Shown here one piece after another: positions 41,142 to 50,333 of a stretch of DNA of 64,000 bases; positions within the stretch are counted from its first letter, which is position 1, and every line of letters begins with the position of its first letter. The DNA lies in assembly GCF_000244875.1 (NCBI RefSeq), contig NC_016791.1:3911001-3975000 (forward strand). Reading direction: 5' to 3'. This DNA is from Clostridium sp. BNL1100. GTDB taxonomy: Bacteria > Bacillota > Clostridia > Acetivibrionales > DSM-1351. Both the position numbers and the translations under genes were made by a program. A model generated the notes under the pieces. That model searched no databases and was not told the origin of the DNA. It worked only from the letters and a program-made list of their open reading frames with translations.

Positions 41142-42194
41142 CTATTCTGTATATCGTACAACATCTTGAACATCACGTATATCAAGCCAGTTCAGAAGCC
41201 TCAGCAGGTAATGCCCATCTGGTGTGGTTTCTCCATTTTCCCATTTTTGATATGTGCGGACAGTAGCCCCAATTGCGTCCGCTACATCTTGTTGAGTATA
41301 TTTGAGACGTTTTCTGCTACTCTTTAGAATTTCATAATCAAACTCCATAGTTTGCGGTCCTGCATAAATTTGATACCAGCAATCCTCATCATCCTTGTTG
41401 TTATAACAGTTAAGTGCATGAATTGTAGTGTATGGAGTGAGTTCCACGAGTAACCGTCCGCGACTGGATTTATCTTGGGAGCAAGTAACATTCTTTGCGT
41501 TTTTAACTCTCAGACCAATCCACTTCATAATAGGCTGACCATTATGATCGCATGGAAAAGTACCTTCAAACTCAATATGTGATCCTGTCCGCCAACTTAC
41601 TTCGCCTATCCCTATCTCACCTATTTCATAAATGATAGGTGGAAGCCCTTCCTTCTCTAGTGCTTCATTATAGCTTGTTATAAAGCAGTTTGGTAGATAA
41701 TCATTGCTTCCTAATTCGTCGCACAATTGTAGATAATGTTTCCATTGAAAAAACATCTCCGCATCACTTACATGATGTGTCTGGCTCACTATGTAGCAGA
41801 ATATATCTGTCAATAAAAGTTTCTTCTCATAAAGCATGTATTCCAGTGATTGATATAGCTTCTCTAAAGCATTTTCATCTTTATCCTCTCGAATAATCCC
41901 TGAAATAAGACAATGTAAATCGCCCACATGATTATTCGAATAGTCATTTACATAGAAATAGAAAGGTATTCTACGAATAAAGCTTGCAACAGACAAGGGT
42001 TTATACCCATATTTATCATCTAGCCAATTTGAATAAGAAGTAGAACCATCACGTCCAATTCTTTTATCGCAGTATGAAAAAATTTCGCTTCCTACGATAG
42101 AGTGCATATTGAGATATTTAATTAGATTACCTTTATCAAAATATTTTTCATGGACATACTGCTCAATAATATCTATGTCTGAACTTATTAGCAT
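41142..42194 (-). CDS. Large protein with C-terminal XRE helix-turn-helix
   Basis: About 350 residues from ATG 42194 behind AAGGAGGTG. The last 60 residues form an XRE HTH (LKYTQQDVADAIGATVRTYQ then KWENGETTPDG). The first 280 residues are unknown, with an N-terminal helical stretch and a beta-rich middle (GEVSWRTGSHIEFEGTFP). HTH at the C-terminus is unusual; the N-terminal part may sense a ligand. It is transcribed just before the HNH gene. Confidence 0.7.
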   Translation of the reverse strand: MLISSDIDIIEQYVHEKYFDKGNLIKYLNMHSIVGSEIFSYCDKRIGRDGSTSYSNWLDDKYGYKPLSVASFIRRIPFYFYVNDYSNNHVGDLHCLISGIIREDKDENALEKLYQSLEYMLYEKKLLLTDIFCYIVSQTHHVSDAEMFFQWKHYLQLCDELGSNDYLPNCFITSYNEALEKEGLPPIIYEIGEIGIGEVSWRTGSHIEFEGTFPCDHNGQPIMKWIGLRVKNAKNVTCSQDKSSRGRLLVELTPYTTIHALNCYNNKDDEDCWYQIYAGPQTMEFDYEILKSSRKRLKYTQQDVADAIGATVRTYQKWENGETTPDGHYLLRLLNWLDIRDVQDVVRYTE

Positions 42195-42212
42195 ATAAAG
42201 CACCTCCTTCAT

Positions 42213-42971
42213 GCATCTATCATAATACGAATTTTTTGGGTAATCAAGACGTCGATTTATTCGTAAAATTAAGCCACAAAATAAGATGTGATAGTCGATT
42301 CCTTCTGTATACCCAAAATATTAAGGAAATCTTTACATATCAATTCGTATTATTTCAGTCAGCACTGCCTTTCGATATAAAAAGGGCATAAAAAAAGGGC
42401 ACATCTTCGTGTTAGAAAATGCACCCGCCATTTTTTGCTGTCCTGATGCTTTTGGATTTTCCTCTATGAAATTTATGTTTTTGGAGTGTCATCTATGAAA
42501 ATCTAAAATGTCATCTATGAAATACCCCAAAAAAACGGGTCAAAATATGCACTTTTTTACCCCAATTTTTGCTCATTTTACGCTTTAAAACTACTATATG
42601 TTGTGGTTAAACCGTCTTATTTATCCTTTTGACCACAATACGTCATCATTATTATACATTCCACGTGCCTTGAGGAGATAAAAAAGATGCCCGTTAATCC
42701 TGGTACCCCCTTGGCGTCAGGGTATATTTCCGAAAAAATCGCCTGTGAACGCAGATTTTTCAGTCTCCACTATCCGTCTGTTGCAAATTTAGTGCTGCAT
42801 GTTTCCATTGTTTTCATAGTAATTCGGCACCTACTTTTTGCTTAACAATTCGAGTAAAATTGTAAGCAATAAAACCCTCAAAATCGAGTTGATCTTGAAG
42901 GCTTTATTCAATACAATTTCATTAAGCTATAGAACACAAAAGTGTTTCGTTGTAATTCGTTGCATAGTTTT
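42213..42971. other. Gene-free AT-rich stretch with IS-like terminal repeats
   Basis: No convincing gene in about 760 bp. Three copies of a TCMTCTATGAAA unit lie at 42462-42515, spaced about 30 and 20 bp. Short repeats of this type occur at ends of IS21-family elements, so this may be a transposon scar; that is a tentative comparison. A terminator-like hairpin near 42882-42908 (AAGGCTTTATT on one strand) closes the unknown gene at 42972. Confidence 0.35.
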
Positions 42972-43835
42972 CTAATCATCAATTACCCTAACCTTGGGAT
43001 AATCAATTTTAAGGCTTCTAACTTTTATAATATCTGCATGAGGCACATTATAGTCTCTTTTAAGCATAATAATTGGATTGTAAAAATCCTTATTGCGCTT
43101 ACCCGCTTTTAAATAGTGCGCCATAGCATTTATACTATATTTAACCAGCAAATCACTTTTCTGCCTCTTACCGATGAAAGTGTCTGTACTTTCAATGTCA
43201 GCCATATCTAGTGGGACTTTGAATGACACGAAATAATTTCTGCATTTCTCAGCATAATCGTCTGCTATACTAAACTCTCCATAAGCATTTGCAATGCTCT
43301 TCAATATTTCTGGCGATCCTAACCAACCCCTACAATGGTCTAGAATAAAGTCTGCAACGAAAAGGTATCCATTAACATTGAAATCATTAAGACTCTTTGG
43401 ACCCCCGAATCTCACAAATAAATTTGACTGTTTCAATTTACTCCAATCAATAACATCACCATTTCGTTTAGCAATAATCTGATTATCTACAAATATAAAC
43501 TCAAACTTCTTTTCTTTTAAATACCTTGATAATGCTGTATTGGTAGTCAATGCTTTAGGTAGTGTCATAATATCTTCGGACATCAAAAGTTCTTGATTTT
43601 CTCTCGGTGCAACGTGATTTACAATTATTTCATCAATACACCGTAATTCGTTACACTTACAAAACTTCTTTATTAATTCTAAATCAAGATAACCAATGGT
43701 GTATTCGTTATAATTTTCATTAATGATCTCTATTGCATATTGCTGGAAGTAATTCAAAACATCCTTTTCATCAGTTGAGAAGATATTTGCAAGTGACTGT
43801 GTTAACTCCAGGAAGTTTACCGTATTTAATAACAT
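42972..43835 (-). CDS. Unknown protein, paralogue of the next gene
   Basis: About 287 residues from ATG 43835 behind GGAGGT. It aligns by eye with the 43840-44673 product: an N-terminal helix of the form NIFSTDEKDVLNYFQQYAIE, then EIIVNHVAPRENQELLMSED with IMTLPKALTTNTALSRYL and FEFIFVDNQIIAKR. The order H, Q, I...GI/IM, L, then the N-Q-I/R-M-I strand is conserved. The H-x-(T/A)...Q...I...L pattern recalls the first block of ADP-ribosyltransferase-like folds, but no full motif set is visible. It belongs to the AT-rich island downstream of the ABC-3C genes. Confidence 0.65.
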   Translation of the reverse strand: MLLNTVNFLELTQSLANIFSTDEKDVLNYFQQYAIEIINENYNEYTIGYLDLELIKKFCKCNELRCIDEIIVNHVAPRENQELLMSEDIMTLPKALTTNTALSRYLKEKKFEFIFVDNQIIAKRNGDVIDWSKLKQSNLFVRFGGPKSLNDFNVNGYLFVADFILDHCRGWLGSPEILKSIANAYGEFSIADDYAEKCRNYFVSFKVPLDMADIESTDTFIGKRQKSDLLVKYSINAMAHYLKAGKRNKDFYNPIIMLKRDYNVPHADIIKVRSLKIDYPKVRVIDD

Positions 43836-43839
43836 GAAT

Positions 43840-44673
43840 TTACCTCCATTCTTCAATCGGAATATACTCAATGATCTGTTCAGGAAGAATGTCCACCACA
43901 GGTTTCATATATGCATATATATCAGAATAGAGATTTGAAAAACTACAATCAATAGCATATGAGAACATCCATTTTTTTAACTGCATCCATTCCATTTGCG
44001 AATCATCCAAATAATCATTAGCATCATGGTAAAAAGTATAATGTTCAAATTGGCTTAGCTTGGCCTTGTATTTAATAACATAACCTTTTCTGCTTTCACT
44101 CCATTTATCACCCAGATAGTCGAAAGGCGAATTAAGTGACGATAAAGTAAGCAAAAATTCAGGTCGTTTATCAATCCCTGTTCCATATTTGAAAATGTCT
44201 CTACTAAAGAAAAATCCATTAACCTGGTGATCAAAATATATTTTTCGAGCTATGTTTTTCAGCTTTTCTTCTTGAAAAGTCAATGCTTCTTTTCTATTTT
44301 TATAGCTCTCATAATCAATGTTATATACTTTATCTTCGCTAATCATTCTCTTGTTTTGAATATCAAATTTAAAGCCCAGGCTATCTAAAAACAGATTAAG
44401 TTCACTTGGCTCCGCCAATACTTTCTGCAAATTTCTTATTCCATGTCGTTTTATTTCAGCGCACTGATTTGAATTTGAAGTTACATGACAAACAGCAAAC
44501 TCAATATTATTTATATCTATTGCTTTGATTGTATCTAGATGTCTATCTATAAAGCAGTCCAAATCCTTATGGCATTTAAGAATGTAGTCATCTATTATAT
44601 CTTCACCTGTAATACCCAGAATTTCTTGTAACCATTCATAGGTCAAATCAGGAGTAGTAATATCAAACATCAT
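43840..44673 (-). CDS. Unknown protein, ART-like N-terminal block, paralogue of the previous gene
   Basis: About 277 residues from ATG 44673 behind AGGAGT. ILGITGEDIIDDYILKCHKD forms the N-terminal helices, then FAVCHVTSNSNQCAEIKRHG and IRNLQKVL, a pattern like the HxT...I..GI..L start of DarT- and ART-like folds. FKFDIQNKRMISEDKVYNID follows. It ends 4 nt before its paralogue starts. The pair lies about 120 nt after the ABC-3C ATPase gene and could be extra effectors, but this is inference. Confidence 0.65.
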   Translation of the reverse strand: MMFDITTPDLTYEWLQEILGITGEDIIDDYILKCHKDLDCFIDRHLDTIKAIDINNIEFAVCHVTSNSNQCAEIKRHGIRNLQKVLAEPSELNLFLDSLGFKFDIQNKRMISEDKVYNIDYESYKNRKEALTFQEEKLKNIARKIYFDHQVNGFFFSRDIFKYGTGIDKRPEFLLTLSSLNSPFDYLGDKWSESRKGYVIKYKAKLSQFEHYTFYHDANDYLDDSQMEWMQLKKWMFSYAIDCSFSNLYSDIYAYMKPVVDILPEQIIEYIPIEEWR

Positions 44674-44791
44674 AAATACTCCTTTCTTACAATCTGATAG
44701 TTTGATAATTCCTTTCCTTTTACTCTGCAACATGGAATCATTCCATAGTTAACTTCTATAAATAAAAGCGTCTCTTTATCATTTAATAATT

Positions 44792-46516
44792 TTATTGTAC
44801 CGACTCGATTTTAAAAAGTTTACTATCTTGTGAAAGTTCTACTGCTATATGAGAATTACTCATAATACCCTCAGGAAGTTTGTCTTTTAATATAGATACA
44901 ACCAACTGTATATTTTTATCTCGAACAAATTTAGCAACATTAATCAACTGATTGTCATGCATTAATTCTTTTTTATCATTTAGTAAAAAATGCATACAAG
45001 GAATATTCTCTTGATCAGCAAAAAGAATATACGCCAAATCAAAGCATAAGATTTCTCCTTGCTTCTTACCAGAACTCATATTTGCATTAAAAGAACTAAA
45101 TTTATATATCTGCTGCTTGTTTTTATTTATTACCTTATCATGTTTTATTGCATATTTTTCACCATACAATTCTTGCGATATAGCTGAAAAAAATTTATTA
45201 AACTTTTTCTCCTGTACTTTTATTATCTCTTCGAAATCATTTGAAAATAAAAATTCATCAATACCTTTAATATCATCATTTAAATCATTGATATTGTTAT
45301 CAACTTCATCCAACTGGGAAATAATGCTCTCATATTCACCTTTAGTACGATATTTTTCATTTAGGTCTACAATTATTTTTTCAAGTTCTTCAAAAGAATC
45401 ACCTTTAGCTACCTTTTCCGAGAGTTCTTTTTCTTGTTTTAATAAGTCTGCTATTGTTTTTTCTTCTGCATTTATTTTAGTAATCAGAAAAGGTAAATCT
45501 GCAGCAATAAACTTTGACTTTTCTATCAACATATTATTATGATATCTCACCAAATCTGAGAAAGTTTTTTGTATGGAAGAAACATTCATTGTGGCTTCTG
45601 TATATAGAATTTCCAACTGTCTCAAATCAATTGAAGAAATACTATCATCCAATTCTTTCTTTGCCTCTTCAATAAGTTCTTTACGAATCTTCATTTTACT
45701 TATTGTAGAACTAGACCTATTAATTTTATATTTTATAGAATTTAGTGATTCTAAATCTTGTTCAAAATTTTCATTTAAATTAAAACTAGATTTTTTTATA
45801 TCTAAAGCTGCGATTTCATCCTCAAGCATAGACAAGGCAATTTCATAAGCTGTCTTAGTTTGCTTCTTTTCAAGACGCTCTTTAAACGCTTCTTCTTGTT
45901 TAATTTTTGTAAGTAATGCTTGCCTTTTTGCGCCATCATCAAATGTACAACCTAATAGAAACAGATGTAGCGTTTCATATTCAACATCAGATGTATATCT
46001 GTCTAATGTTCTTAGTGTGTTATTTATATTTTCATCCTTATATCTAATATTATGAGAGATTATTTGCCTAAAAGTCGGTTTCTCGGCTTTCTGATTTGGA
46101 ATCAGCTGCTTTAATAATTCTTCCTCAAAGTCCTTTTCTAACACATCTTTTCCATTTATACTTCTAACAGCCTTTTTCTTTGATAAAAAATTTCTTTTAA
46201 TAACTACTTCTTTTGAATTAAGATTATTTAAGTCTTCTACCAAAGTTAAAGTAATTACAATTTCCTCATCTATCAAATAGTCTTTTACTAAATTATAGAC
46301 TTCTTTTTTGTTTTCTGTGTCCGTATATATAATTGACGGCTTACCCCCTAAACAAAAGTCAACTAATTTTAAAACAGTTGTTTTTCCTACATTATTTCCT
46401 GTTAAATGGACTTCTGTTGTAGGAGTATTATCTATAATTAAGTTTAAGCCCGCTTTAAATTCAATCTCTCTAATTATTTCCTTGGGGCTAGCTATTGTTA
46501 AATATTTTATGAACAC
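44792..46516 (-). CDS. ABC-3C SMC-like ATPase (DUF2326 type)
   Basis: A 574-residue protein. Walker A is GNNVGKTT at about 40-47. A long coiled-coil runs from about 190 to 420 (EEAFKERLEKKQTK ... EKELSEKVAKG), and the C-terminal ATPase half has the NANMSSGKKQGEILCFDLAY signature and a Walker B-like MHFLLNDKKELM. This split-head, coiled-coil layout is the DUF2326-like ATPase of ABC-three-component systems. It overlaps the middle-component gene by 10 nt. In such systems the ATPase is thought to sense invading DNA or its intermediates and license the effector. Confidence 0.85.
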   Translation of the reverse strand: MFIKYLTIASPKEIIREIEFKAGLNLIIDNTPTTEVHLTGNNVGKTTVLKLVDFCLGGKPSIIYTDTENKKEVYNLVKDYLIDEEIVITLTLVEDLNNLNSKEVVIKRNFLSKKKAVRSINGKDVLEKDFEEELLKQLIPNQKAEKPTFRQIISHNIRYKDENINNTLRTLDRYTSDVEYETLHLFLLGCTFDDGAKRQALLTKIKQEEAFKERLEKKQTKTAYEIALSMLEDEIAALDIKKSSFNLNENFEQDLESLNSIKYKINRSSSTISKMKIRKELIEEAKKELDDSISSIDLRQLEILYTEATMNVSSIQKTFSDLVRYHNNMLIEKSKFIAADLPFLITKINAEEKTIADLLKQEKELSEKVAKGDSFEELEKIIVDLNEKYRTKGEYESIISQLDEVDNNINDLNDDIKGIDEFLFSNDFEEIIKVQEKKFNKFFSAISQELYGEKYAIKHDKVINKNKQQIYKFSSFNANMSSGKKQGEILCFDLAYILFADQENIPCMHFLLNDKKELMHDNQLINVAKFVRDKNIQLVVSILKDKLPEGIMSNSHIAVELSQDSKLFKIESVQ

Positions 46517-46734
46517 AGCTCAACACACCCCTTCTCATTTATTTTTGCAACATCAATAAGATATAGCCAATCCAAACTTAACATAAAAGTGGTAAAAGAC
46601 ATATCATTTATGCTTTTTACTCTCTGATATAAATCAAAGACTGGTTGCTCAGCCTTTAAATTCAATTCCTGAAGAACTAAAGAACCGTTATAATAAATAC
46701 TAAGCTCCGGATGTATATTATCTGGTAATAACAT
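46507..46734 (-). CDS. ABC-3C middle component
   Basis: A 75-residue protein beginning MLLPDNIHPELSIYYNGSLV. Small size, overlap with the ATPase gene (10 nt) and with the SMEK gene (17 nt), and the form LDWLYLIDVAKINEKGCVEL fit the small middle component that bridges effector and ATPase in ABC-3C systems. The class number cannot be fixed by eye. Confidence 0.75.
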   Translation of the reverse strand: MLLPDNIHPELSIYYNGSLVLQELNLKAEQPVFDLYQRVKSINDMSFTTFMLSLDWLYLIDVAKINEKGCVELCS

Positions 46735-47692
46735 GATTATAGCCCTCCGGATTCTTAAAAATTTTACACCTTACAAATGCATCTACAACTAAAATGTGCA
46801 CACACATTTCTAATTCTTCATAGGGTATTTCTATGTAGTTTTTGCTATTTGTAATAATGTCTATTACGCTATTAACTATAGCAAAAAACAAATCACAGGA
46901 CTCTTTACCTGCTACTAAAAATTTTGTATACTGACTTTTTATTACACGAAATACAGATAAGCTCTTATTTACTCCTTGCTTATCGAATTCCATGTATTTT
47001 TCATTTAATTTGCTATAATAGATTTTATATTCATCAATAGTATCTTGAACGGACATCAAGTTATTGAACTCAATTTTTTTATTGATTTCAAAGGAATTAA
47101 TCTCCGGGGCCTCTATTGCATCAGTTAAATCTTCGTTTGCCAATATATTCAATATCGTTGCTAAGTTACTGTCAACTTTCACGACATCAATATCATTGCC
47201 TAGCTCTTTCTTTATGAACTCATAAAAATGTTTTTGTTTATCTATAGACATAGTTAATATTATGTTTAGTATAGAGGTAGTATCTATAATATCATCTTCT
47301 GGTACAAAAATGGCATTATGAGGATTAGCAAATGTTGATTCTCGCATTTTATCAGCATTCTTTGATATAGATATAAATTTAAAACGAAACCCTTTGTACT
47401 GTTCAAATATTTTTTTCTCTAAGGAAGCTTCAATCTTTTGCTTAGTGCACGTTGAGGACACTTGTGCTATAATCTCGTTATCGGTATCAACTAAATCTAT
47501 ACCCTCAACATTTTGCTTAATAATATTAAGGTTTCTTAATTGATATTCTAAAAGCATATTCAACATATCTGCAAAAAAAGTTTCGGAATAAATATTTAAA
47601 TCTAATAAATTAATTTTACCTCTACTCTCAATGCGCCAAGCTAACCAATTAATTTTTCCTTCAATGTAGTTAAAATAATGGCTTCGATTCAT
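46718..47692 (-). CDS. SMEK-domain effector of the ABC-3C system
   Basis: A 324-residue protein. The N-terminal 140 residues match the SMEK domain: YFNYIEGKINWLAWRIESRG, FFADMLNMLLEYQLRNLNII, EGIDLVDTDNEIIAQVSSTC and KIEASLEKKIFEQYKGFRFK. This pattern (Asp, then QVSST, then K) resembles a restriction-endonuclease-like core, but nuclease action is not proven. The C-terminal half is the ABC-3C partner region. It is the first gene of the triad, 16 nt downstream of the XRE gene. Confidence 0.85.
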   Translation of the reverse strand: MNRSHYFNYIEGKINWLAWRIESRGKINLLDLNIYSETFFADMLNMLLEYQLRNLNIIKQNVEGIDLVDTDNEIIAQVSSTCTKQKIEASLEKKIFEQYKGFRFKFISISKNADKMRESTFANPHNAIFVPEDDIIDTTSILNIILTMSIDKQKHFYEFIKKELGNDIDVVKVDSNLATILNILANEDLTDAIEAPEINSFEINKKIEFNNLMSVQDTIDEYKIYYSKLNEKYMEFDKQGVNKSLSVFRVIKSQYTKFLVAGKESCDLFFAIVNSVIDIITNSKNYIEIPYEELEMCVHILVVDAFVRCKIFKNPEGYNHVITR

Positions 47693-47707
47693 GAATATGC
47701 CCCCCTT

Positions 47708-47935
47708 CTAATTATCGTTTAAACTCTTTTCATCGACAAATAATAAGTAAGTATCTATTTCCAAAGCATCAGCAATTTTTTGAACGTTATCTAATGCAAT
47801 GCTTCTTTTCTCACGTTCTATCGCACTAATATAGGTTCTGTGCAAACCTGTTTTTTCCGCAAACGATTCTTGCGATAGCCCTTTTAAGGTCCTATATTTT
47901 TTTACGTTAGCAGCAAAAACTCTAATTATATCCAT
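47708..47935 (-). CDS. XRE regulator of the ABC-3C operon
   Basis: A 75-residue protein that is nearly all HTH: FAANVKKYRTLKGLSQESFA, then KTGLHRTYISAIEREKRS. ATG 47935 follows AGGTG with 9 nt spacing. It lies directly upstream of the SMEK gene and is expressed from a promoter with tandem repeats at 47958-48002. A self-repressing regulator is typical for defence operons that are harmful when overexpressed. Confidence 0.85.
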   Translation of the reverse strand: MDIIRVFAANVKKYRTLKGLSQESFAEKTGLHRTYISAIEREKRSIALDNVQKIADALEIDTYLLFVDEKSLNDN

Positions 47936-47957
47936 ATTGCACATCACCTCAACGTAA

Positions 47958-48002
47958 ATTTTACCAAAACCGCATACAATAAGTCAACATACAATAAGTC
48001 AC
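47958..48002 (-). promoter_or_regulatory. Promoter and tandem-repeat operator of the ABC-3C operon
   Basis: On the minus strand TTGACT (47987-47982) and TAAAAT (47963-47958) are spaced by 18 bp. The -35 box lies in one of two tandem 15-bp repeats (CATACAATAAGTCAA/C on the plus strand, 47973-47987 and 47988-48002), a likely site for the adjacent XRE protein. Confidence 0.65.
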
Positions 48003-48130
48003 AATCGTGTTTTTTAGTTGCAAGACTAAAGCCCTCAATGTACTGAGATCTTTAGTCTTAACAACTACTTGAGACAGAAACTACCTAGCAATTATTCCTA
48101 TCTATTTCATATACACAGATTTCTTTGTAT

Positions 48131-48170
48131 TACGATAGAATGGCAGGTGAGAGCCTACCGTTCTATCGTA
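48131..48170 (-). terminator. Strong inverted repeat downstream of the 48190 gene
   Basis: TACGATAGAA-GGCAGG and CCTACC-TTCTATCGTA form a long stem (about 15 pairs with two mismatches). No T-run follows on the minus strand, so termination is uncertain. A second inverted repeat (AAGACTAAAG/CTTTAGTCTT) lies at about 48025-48060. They mark the edge between cargo island and ICE backbone. Confidence 0.5.
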
Positions 48171-48189
48171 ATATCAATATCTTATTGAG

Positions 48190-48696
48190 CTACTCCATTT
48201 TCAATTCAGGCTGATCCGGATAACACACATTCAGCATGTCTGCTATTTTGTTCGGCACATTGTCAAAATCCACATGATGGTCACGCTCAATAGAAACGGT
48301 GTACCAGTAGTCATAAGGGATGTACACGGTCGACAGGTATTTGGATTCGGAAGGTTTCATTTTTTCTCCGCCCTGATCGATTACGCCCATTGGAGTCAAG
48401 AAGAATGTTCCCCAATGTTCTCCGGAGGACTCTAAGTCAAGTGTTACGATGCCAAGTCCGATATGGCTTGTATTGCGTCCCTGTATAACAGCAGGAAGGT
48501 CAACAAATTCATAATCGCTGTCTAGATAGTCTGTACCATAGACTTCGACAAATATGTCATGCATCTGCTTCAGTATTTCTTTGGCATAGTCATTCTCCGC
48601 TGAATTGCAGGACTGATCCAGTTTCTTGAAGTCCACCGTTGGAAGCATGGTGTTCAGGCGTTCAATATAAGCCTCCTGCAGATTCTTATTCTCCAT
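48190..48696 (-). CDS. ICE protein of unknown function with Met/Leu tail
   Basis: About 168 residues from ATG 48696 (a GTG at 48708 is an alternative). I do not recognise the family. Middle segments IGLGIVTLDLESSGEHWGTF and FLTPMGVIDQGG suggest a compact beta domain. It ends YPDQPELKME, very close to the end of the next gene (QFGMKME). It starts 16 nt after the DUF4314-like gene. Confidence 0.7.
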   Translation of the reverse strand: MENKNLQEAYIERLNTMLPTVDFKKLDQSCNSAENDYAKEILKQMHDIFVEVYGTDYLDSDYEFVDLPAVIQGRNTSHIGLGIVTLDLESSGEHWGTFFLTPMGVIDQGGEKMKPSESKYLSTVYIPYDYWYTVSIERDHHVDFDNVPNKIADMLNVCYPDQPELKME

Positions 48697-48711
48697 ATTC
48701 AAATTCACCCC

Positions 48712-49200
48712 TCATTCCATTTTCATGCCGAATTGTTCGGCTTCGTTTTCCGACTGCCCCTGCTGGTCTGACTCAGTGAAATTGACATATTCTCCGATGA
48801 TGTTCAGTGCTTCCTCATAGCTGCCGGAAGCACTGGCTCTCTCAAACATCTCGTTAGCCTGCTTTCCCATGCCAGCTGCTTTCAATGTACGGGAGGCAAT
48901 GCCCATCAGGTTGAATACATTTCCGTTGGCGCCGATCAGCGGCGCATCTGGTTTCTGTTTTTGTGCCTGTTCCGGCTCCGGTTGTGAGACAGCGGTAAAG
49001 CTATCCTCACCGGGAACGAGAGCAAGGGAACGGCCGTTATCCCATTTCATTTGCAGCTGGCCGATGTCATCCACAAAATCCACGGTTCCCATCAGTCCAG
49101 AAGGCATATCCGATTCTCCCGACATAGCTATTAACTGAATACGGGTTCCTTCGGGATACCTTTCTTTGAGACGCTCCACTTTTTTCTGGTCATATAACAT
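48712..49200 (-). CDS. DUF4314-domain protein
   Basis: A 162-residue protein. The N-terminal 70 residues match DUF4314: KVERLKERYPEGTRIQLIAM, GLMGTVDFVDDIGQLQMKWD, NGRSLALVPGEDSF, an SH3-like beta barrel. A Gln/Pro linker leads to a helical part (FNLMGIASRTLKAAGMGKQA). The end is AEQFGMKME. The leader with hairpin and ribosome site is nearly identical to that of the 49333-50271 gene. Confidence 0.8.
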   Translation of the reverse strand: MLYDQKKVERLKERYPEGTRIQLIAMSGESDMPSGLMGTVDFVDDIGQLQMKWDNGRSLALVPGEDSFTAVSQPEPEQAQKQKPDAPLIGANGNVFNLMGIASRTLKAAGMGKQANEMFERASASGSYEEALNIIGEYVNFTESDQQGQSENEAEQFGMKME

Positions 49201-49224
49201 CTTTCATTCCTCCTTTTTTAGAAT

Positions 49225-49262
49225 AAAAAACGGCAGGAGCAGCTTTTTAAACCGCCCCTGCC
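49225..49262 (-). terminator. Terminator-like hairpin before the DUF4314 gene
   Basis: GGCAGG-G-GC and GC-T-CCTGCC form the stem, then TTTTTTATT on the minus strand, with AGGAGG within 10 nt. Almost the same 60-bp unit recurs at 50270-50335. Confidence 0.85.
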
Positions 49263-49332
49263 AATGTGTTACTCATAAATCGTAATATAAAACCTGCTGT
49301 TTTATCATAATCCCGCACCTCTAGGAAGGGTA

Positions 49333-50271
49333 TTATTGCAGCCTCATACCCTGCTGCATATCATTTCCTTCAAGGATGGACAGAGCCTGATCCCGGTTGT
49401 TGTAGCGGTAAACACTATCTGACAGATATTCCATATCGCCGACCGCTGTCTGGTTAACCGATTCCACTATCTCCTGTAATTCACTTATGTCCATGTCATC
49501 CTTTTGCCTCAATATTATGATTTCGTCAACGGAGGACGGTAAAACCAGAAAATCACCACCCATTCTTTCACTGACCCACTTTAAGACATCCGGACAACAC
49601 AGGTAGGAAGCTCCATAGTATCCCTGGTTATTGGTCAGGACAAACATGTCACTTGCCCTCCATGCGGCTTCCGTTTCATGATAGGGGATTCCCATCATCT
49701 TTGATATATTATATTCAATCGGATGGAATTCCGGAGTGAATAAGCGGTCCATATTCCGCAATGCCTGTTCATGAAGAGTTTCCTCACTGATCCCCCATTC
49801 ATCCAGCAGTTTGTTGTTAACCAATATCGAACCCGAATGATGATTGCTGCTGTGGATCAGGCACCGGTGCAAAACCGCCAAATCCTCTATCCTTTGATGC
49901 GGTACCGAATCCAGCATCTTTTGGTTTTTTTCAGCATTGACTACGCAAAGAAACAGTTTGTCTTTCATATTGTCATAAGAAAAATTCATATCCTTCTGGA
50001 ACTTAACATTGTCCAGAGTAAGAAGATAATTTTTGCAGATTAAACGGAAACTATCCTCCATTGCCATACCACTTTGATGAAGTTCATAATAATCATCCAA
50101 GTAAATAAGCGGACAAATGTTTCTATCGGGACTTTTCAGTGACATTCCATGAAGGAGCATATCATTGTTTTTTCTCTGCTCTTGTATGATCAGCTCAGCA
50201 TCTTGAAATTCTTCCGGTAAATACTCTTTTATATGGAGCCTTACCTGTTCTATGTAATCGTCCAATAACAT
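49333..50271 (-). CDS. DUF5688-like protein
   Basis: A 312-residue protein following the DUF5688 pattern: DDYIEQVRLHIKEYLPEEFQ, DNVKFQKDMNFSYDNMKDKL, VPHQRIEDLAVLHRCLIHSS and SILVNNKLLDEWGISEETLH. Function unknown; it is widespread in clostridial ICEs. It ends NDMQQGMRLQ, a shared-tail form. Its leader is duplicated upstream of the DUF4314 gene. Confidence 0.85.
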   Translation of the reverse strand: MLLDDYIEQVRLHIKEYLPEEFQDAELIIQEQRKNNDMLLHGMSLKSPDRNICPLIYLDDYYELHQSGMAMEDSFRLICKNYLLTLDNVKFQKDMNFSYDNMKDKLFLCVVNAEKNQKMLDSVPHQRIEDLAVLHRCLIHSSNHHSGSILVNNKLLDEWGISEETLHEQALRNMDRLFTPEFHPIEYNISKMMGIPYHETEAAWRASDMFVLTNNQGYYGASYLCCPDVLKWVSERMGGDFLVLPSSVDEIIILRQKDDMDISELQEIVESVNQTAVGDMEYLSDSVYRYNNRDQALSILEGNDMQQGMRLQ

Positions 50272-50294
50272 CTTTCATTCCTCCTTTTTTGAAT

Positions 50295-50333
50295 AAAAAA
50301 CGGCAGGAACAGCTTTTTAAACCGATCCTGCCG
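50295..50333 (-). terminator. Intrinsic terminator between recombinase and DUF5688 genes
   Basis: CGGCAGGA and TCCTGCCG form the stem, followed on the minus strand by TTTTTT and then AGGAGG for the next gene. Confidence 0.85.

Noticed and set aside
42455-42520. Possible CRISPR-like repeats
   Set aside because: Units are short (about 12 bp), unevenly spaced and only three in number; no cas genes nearby.
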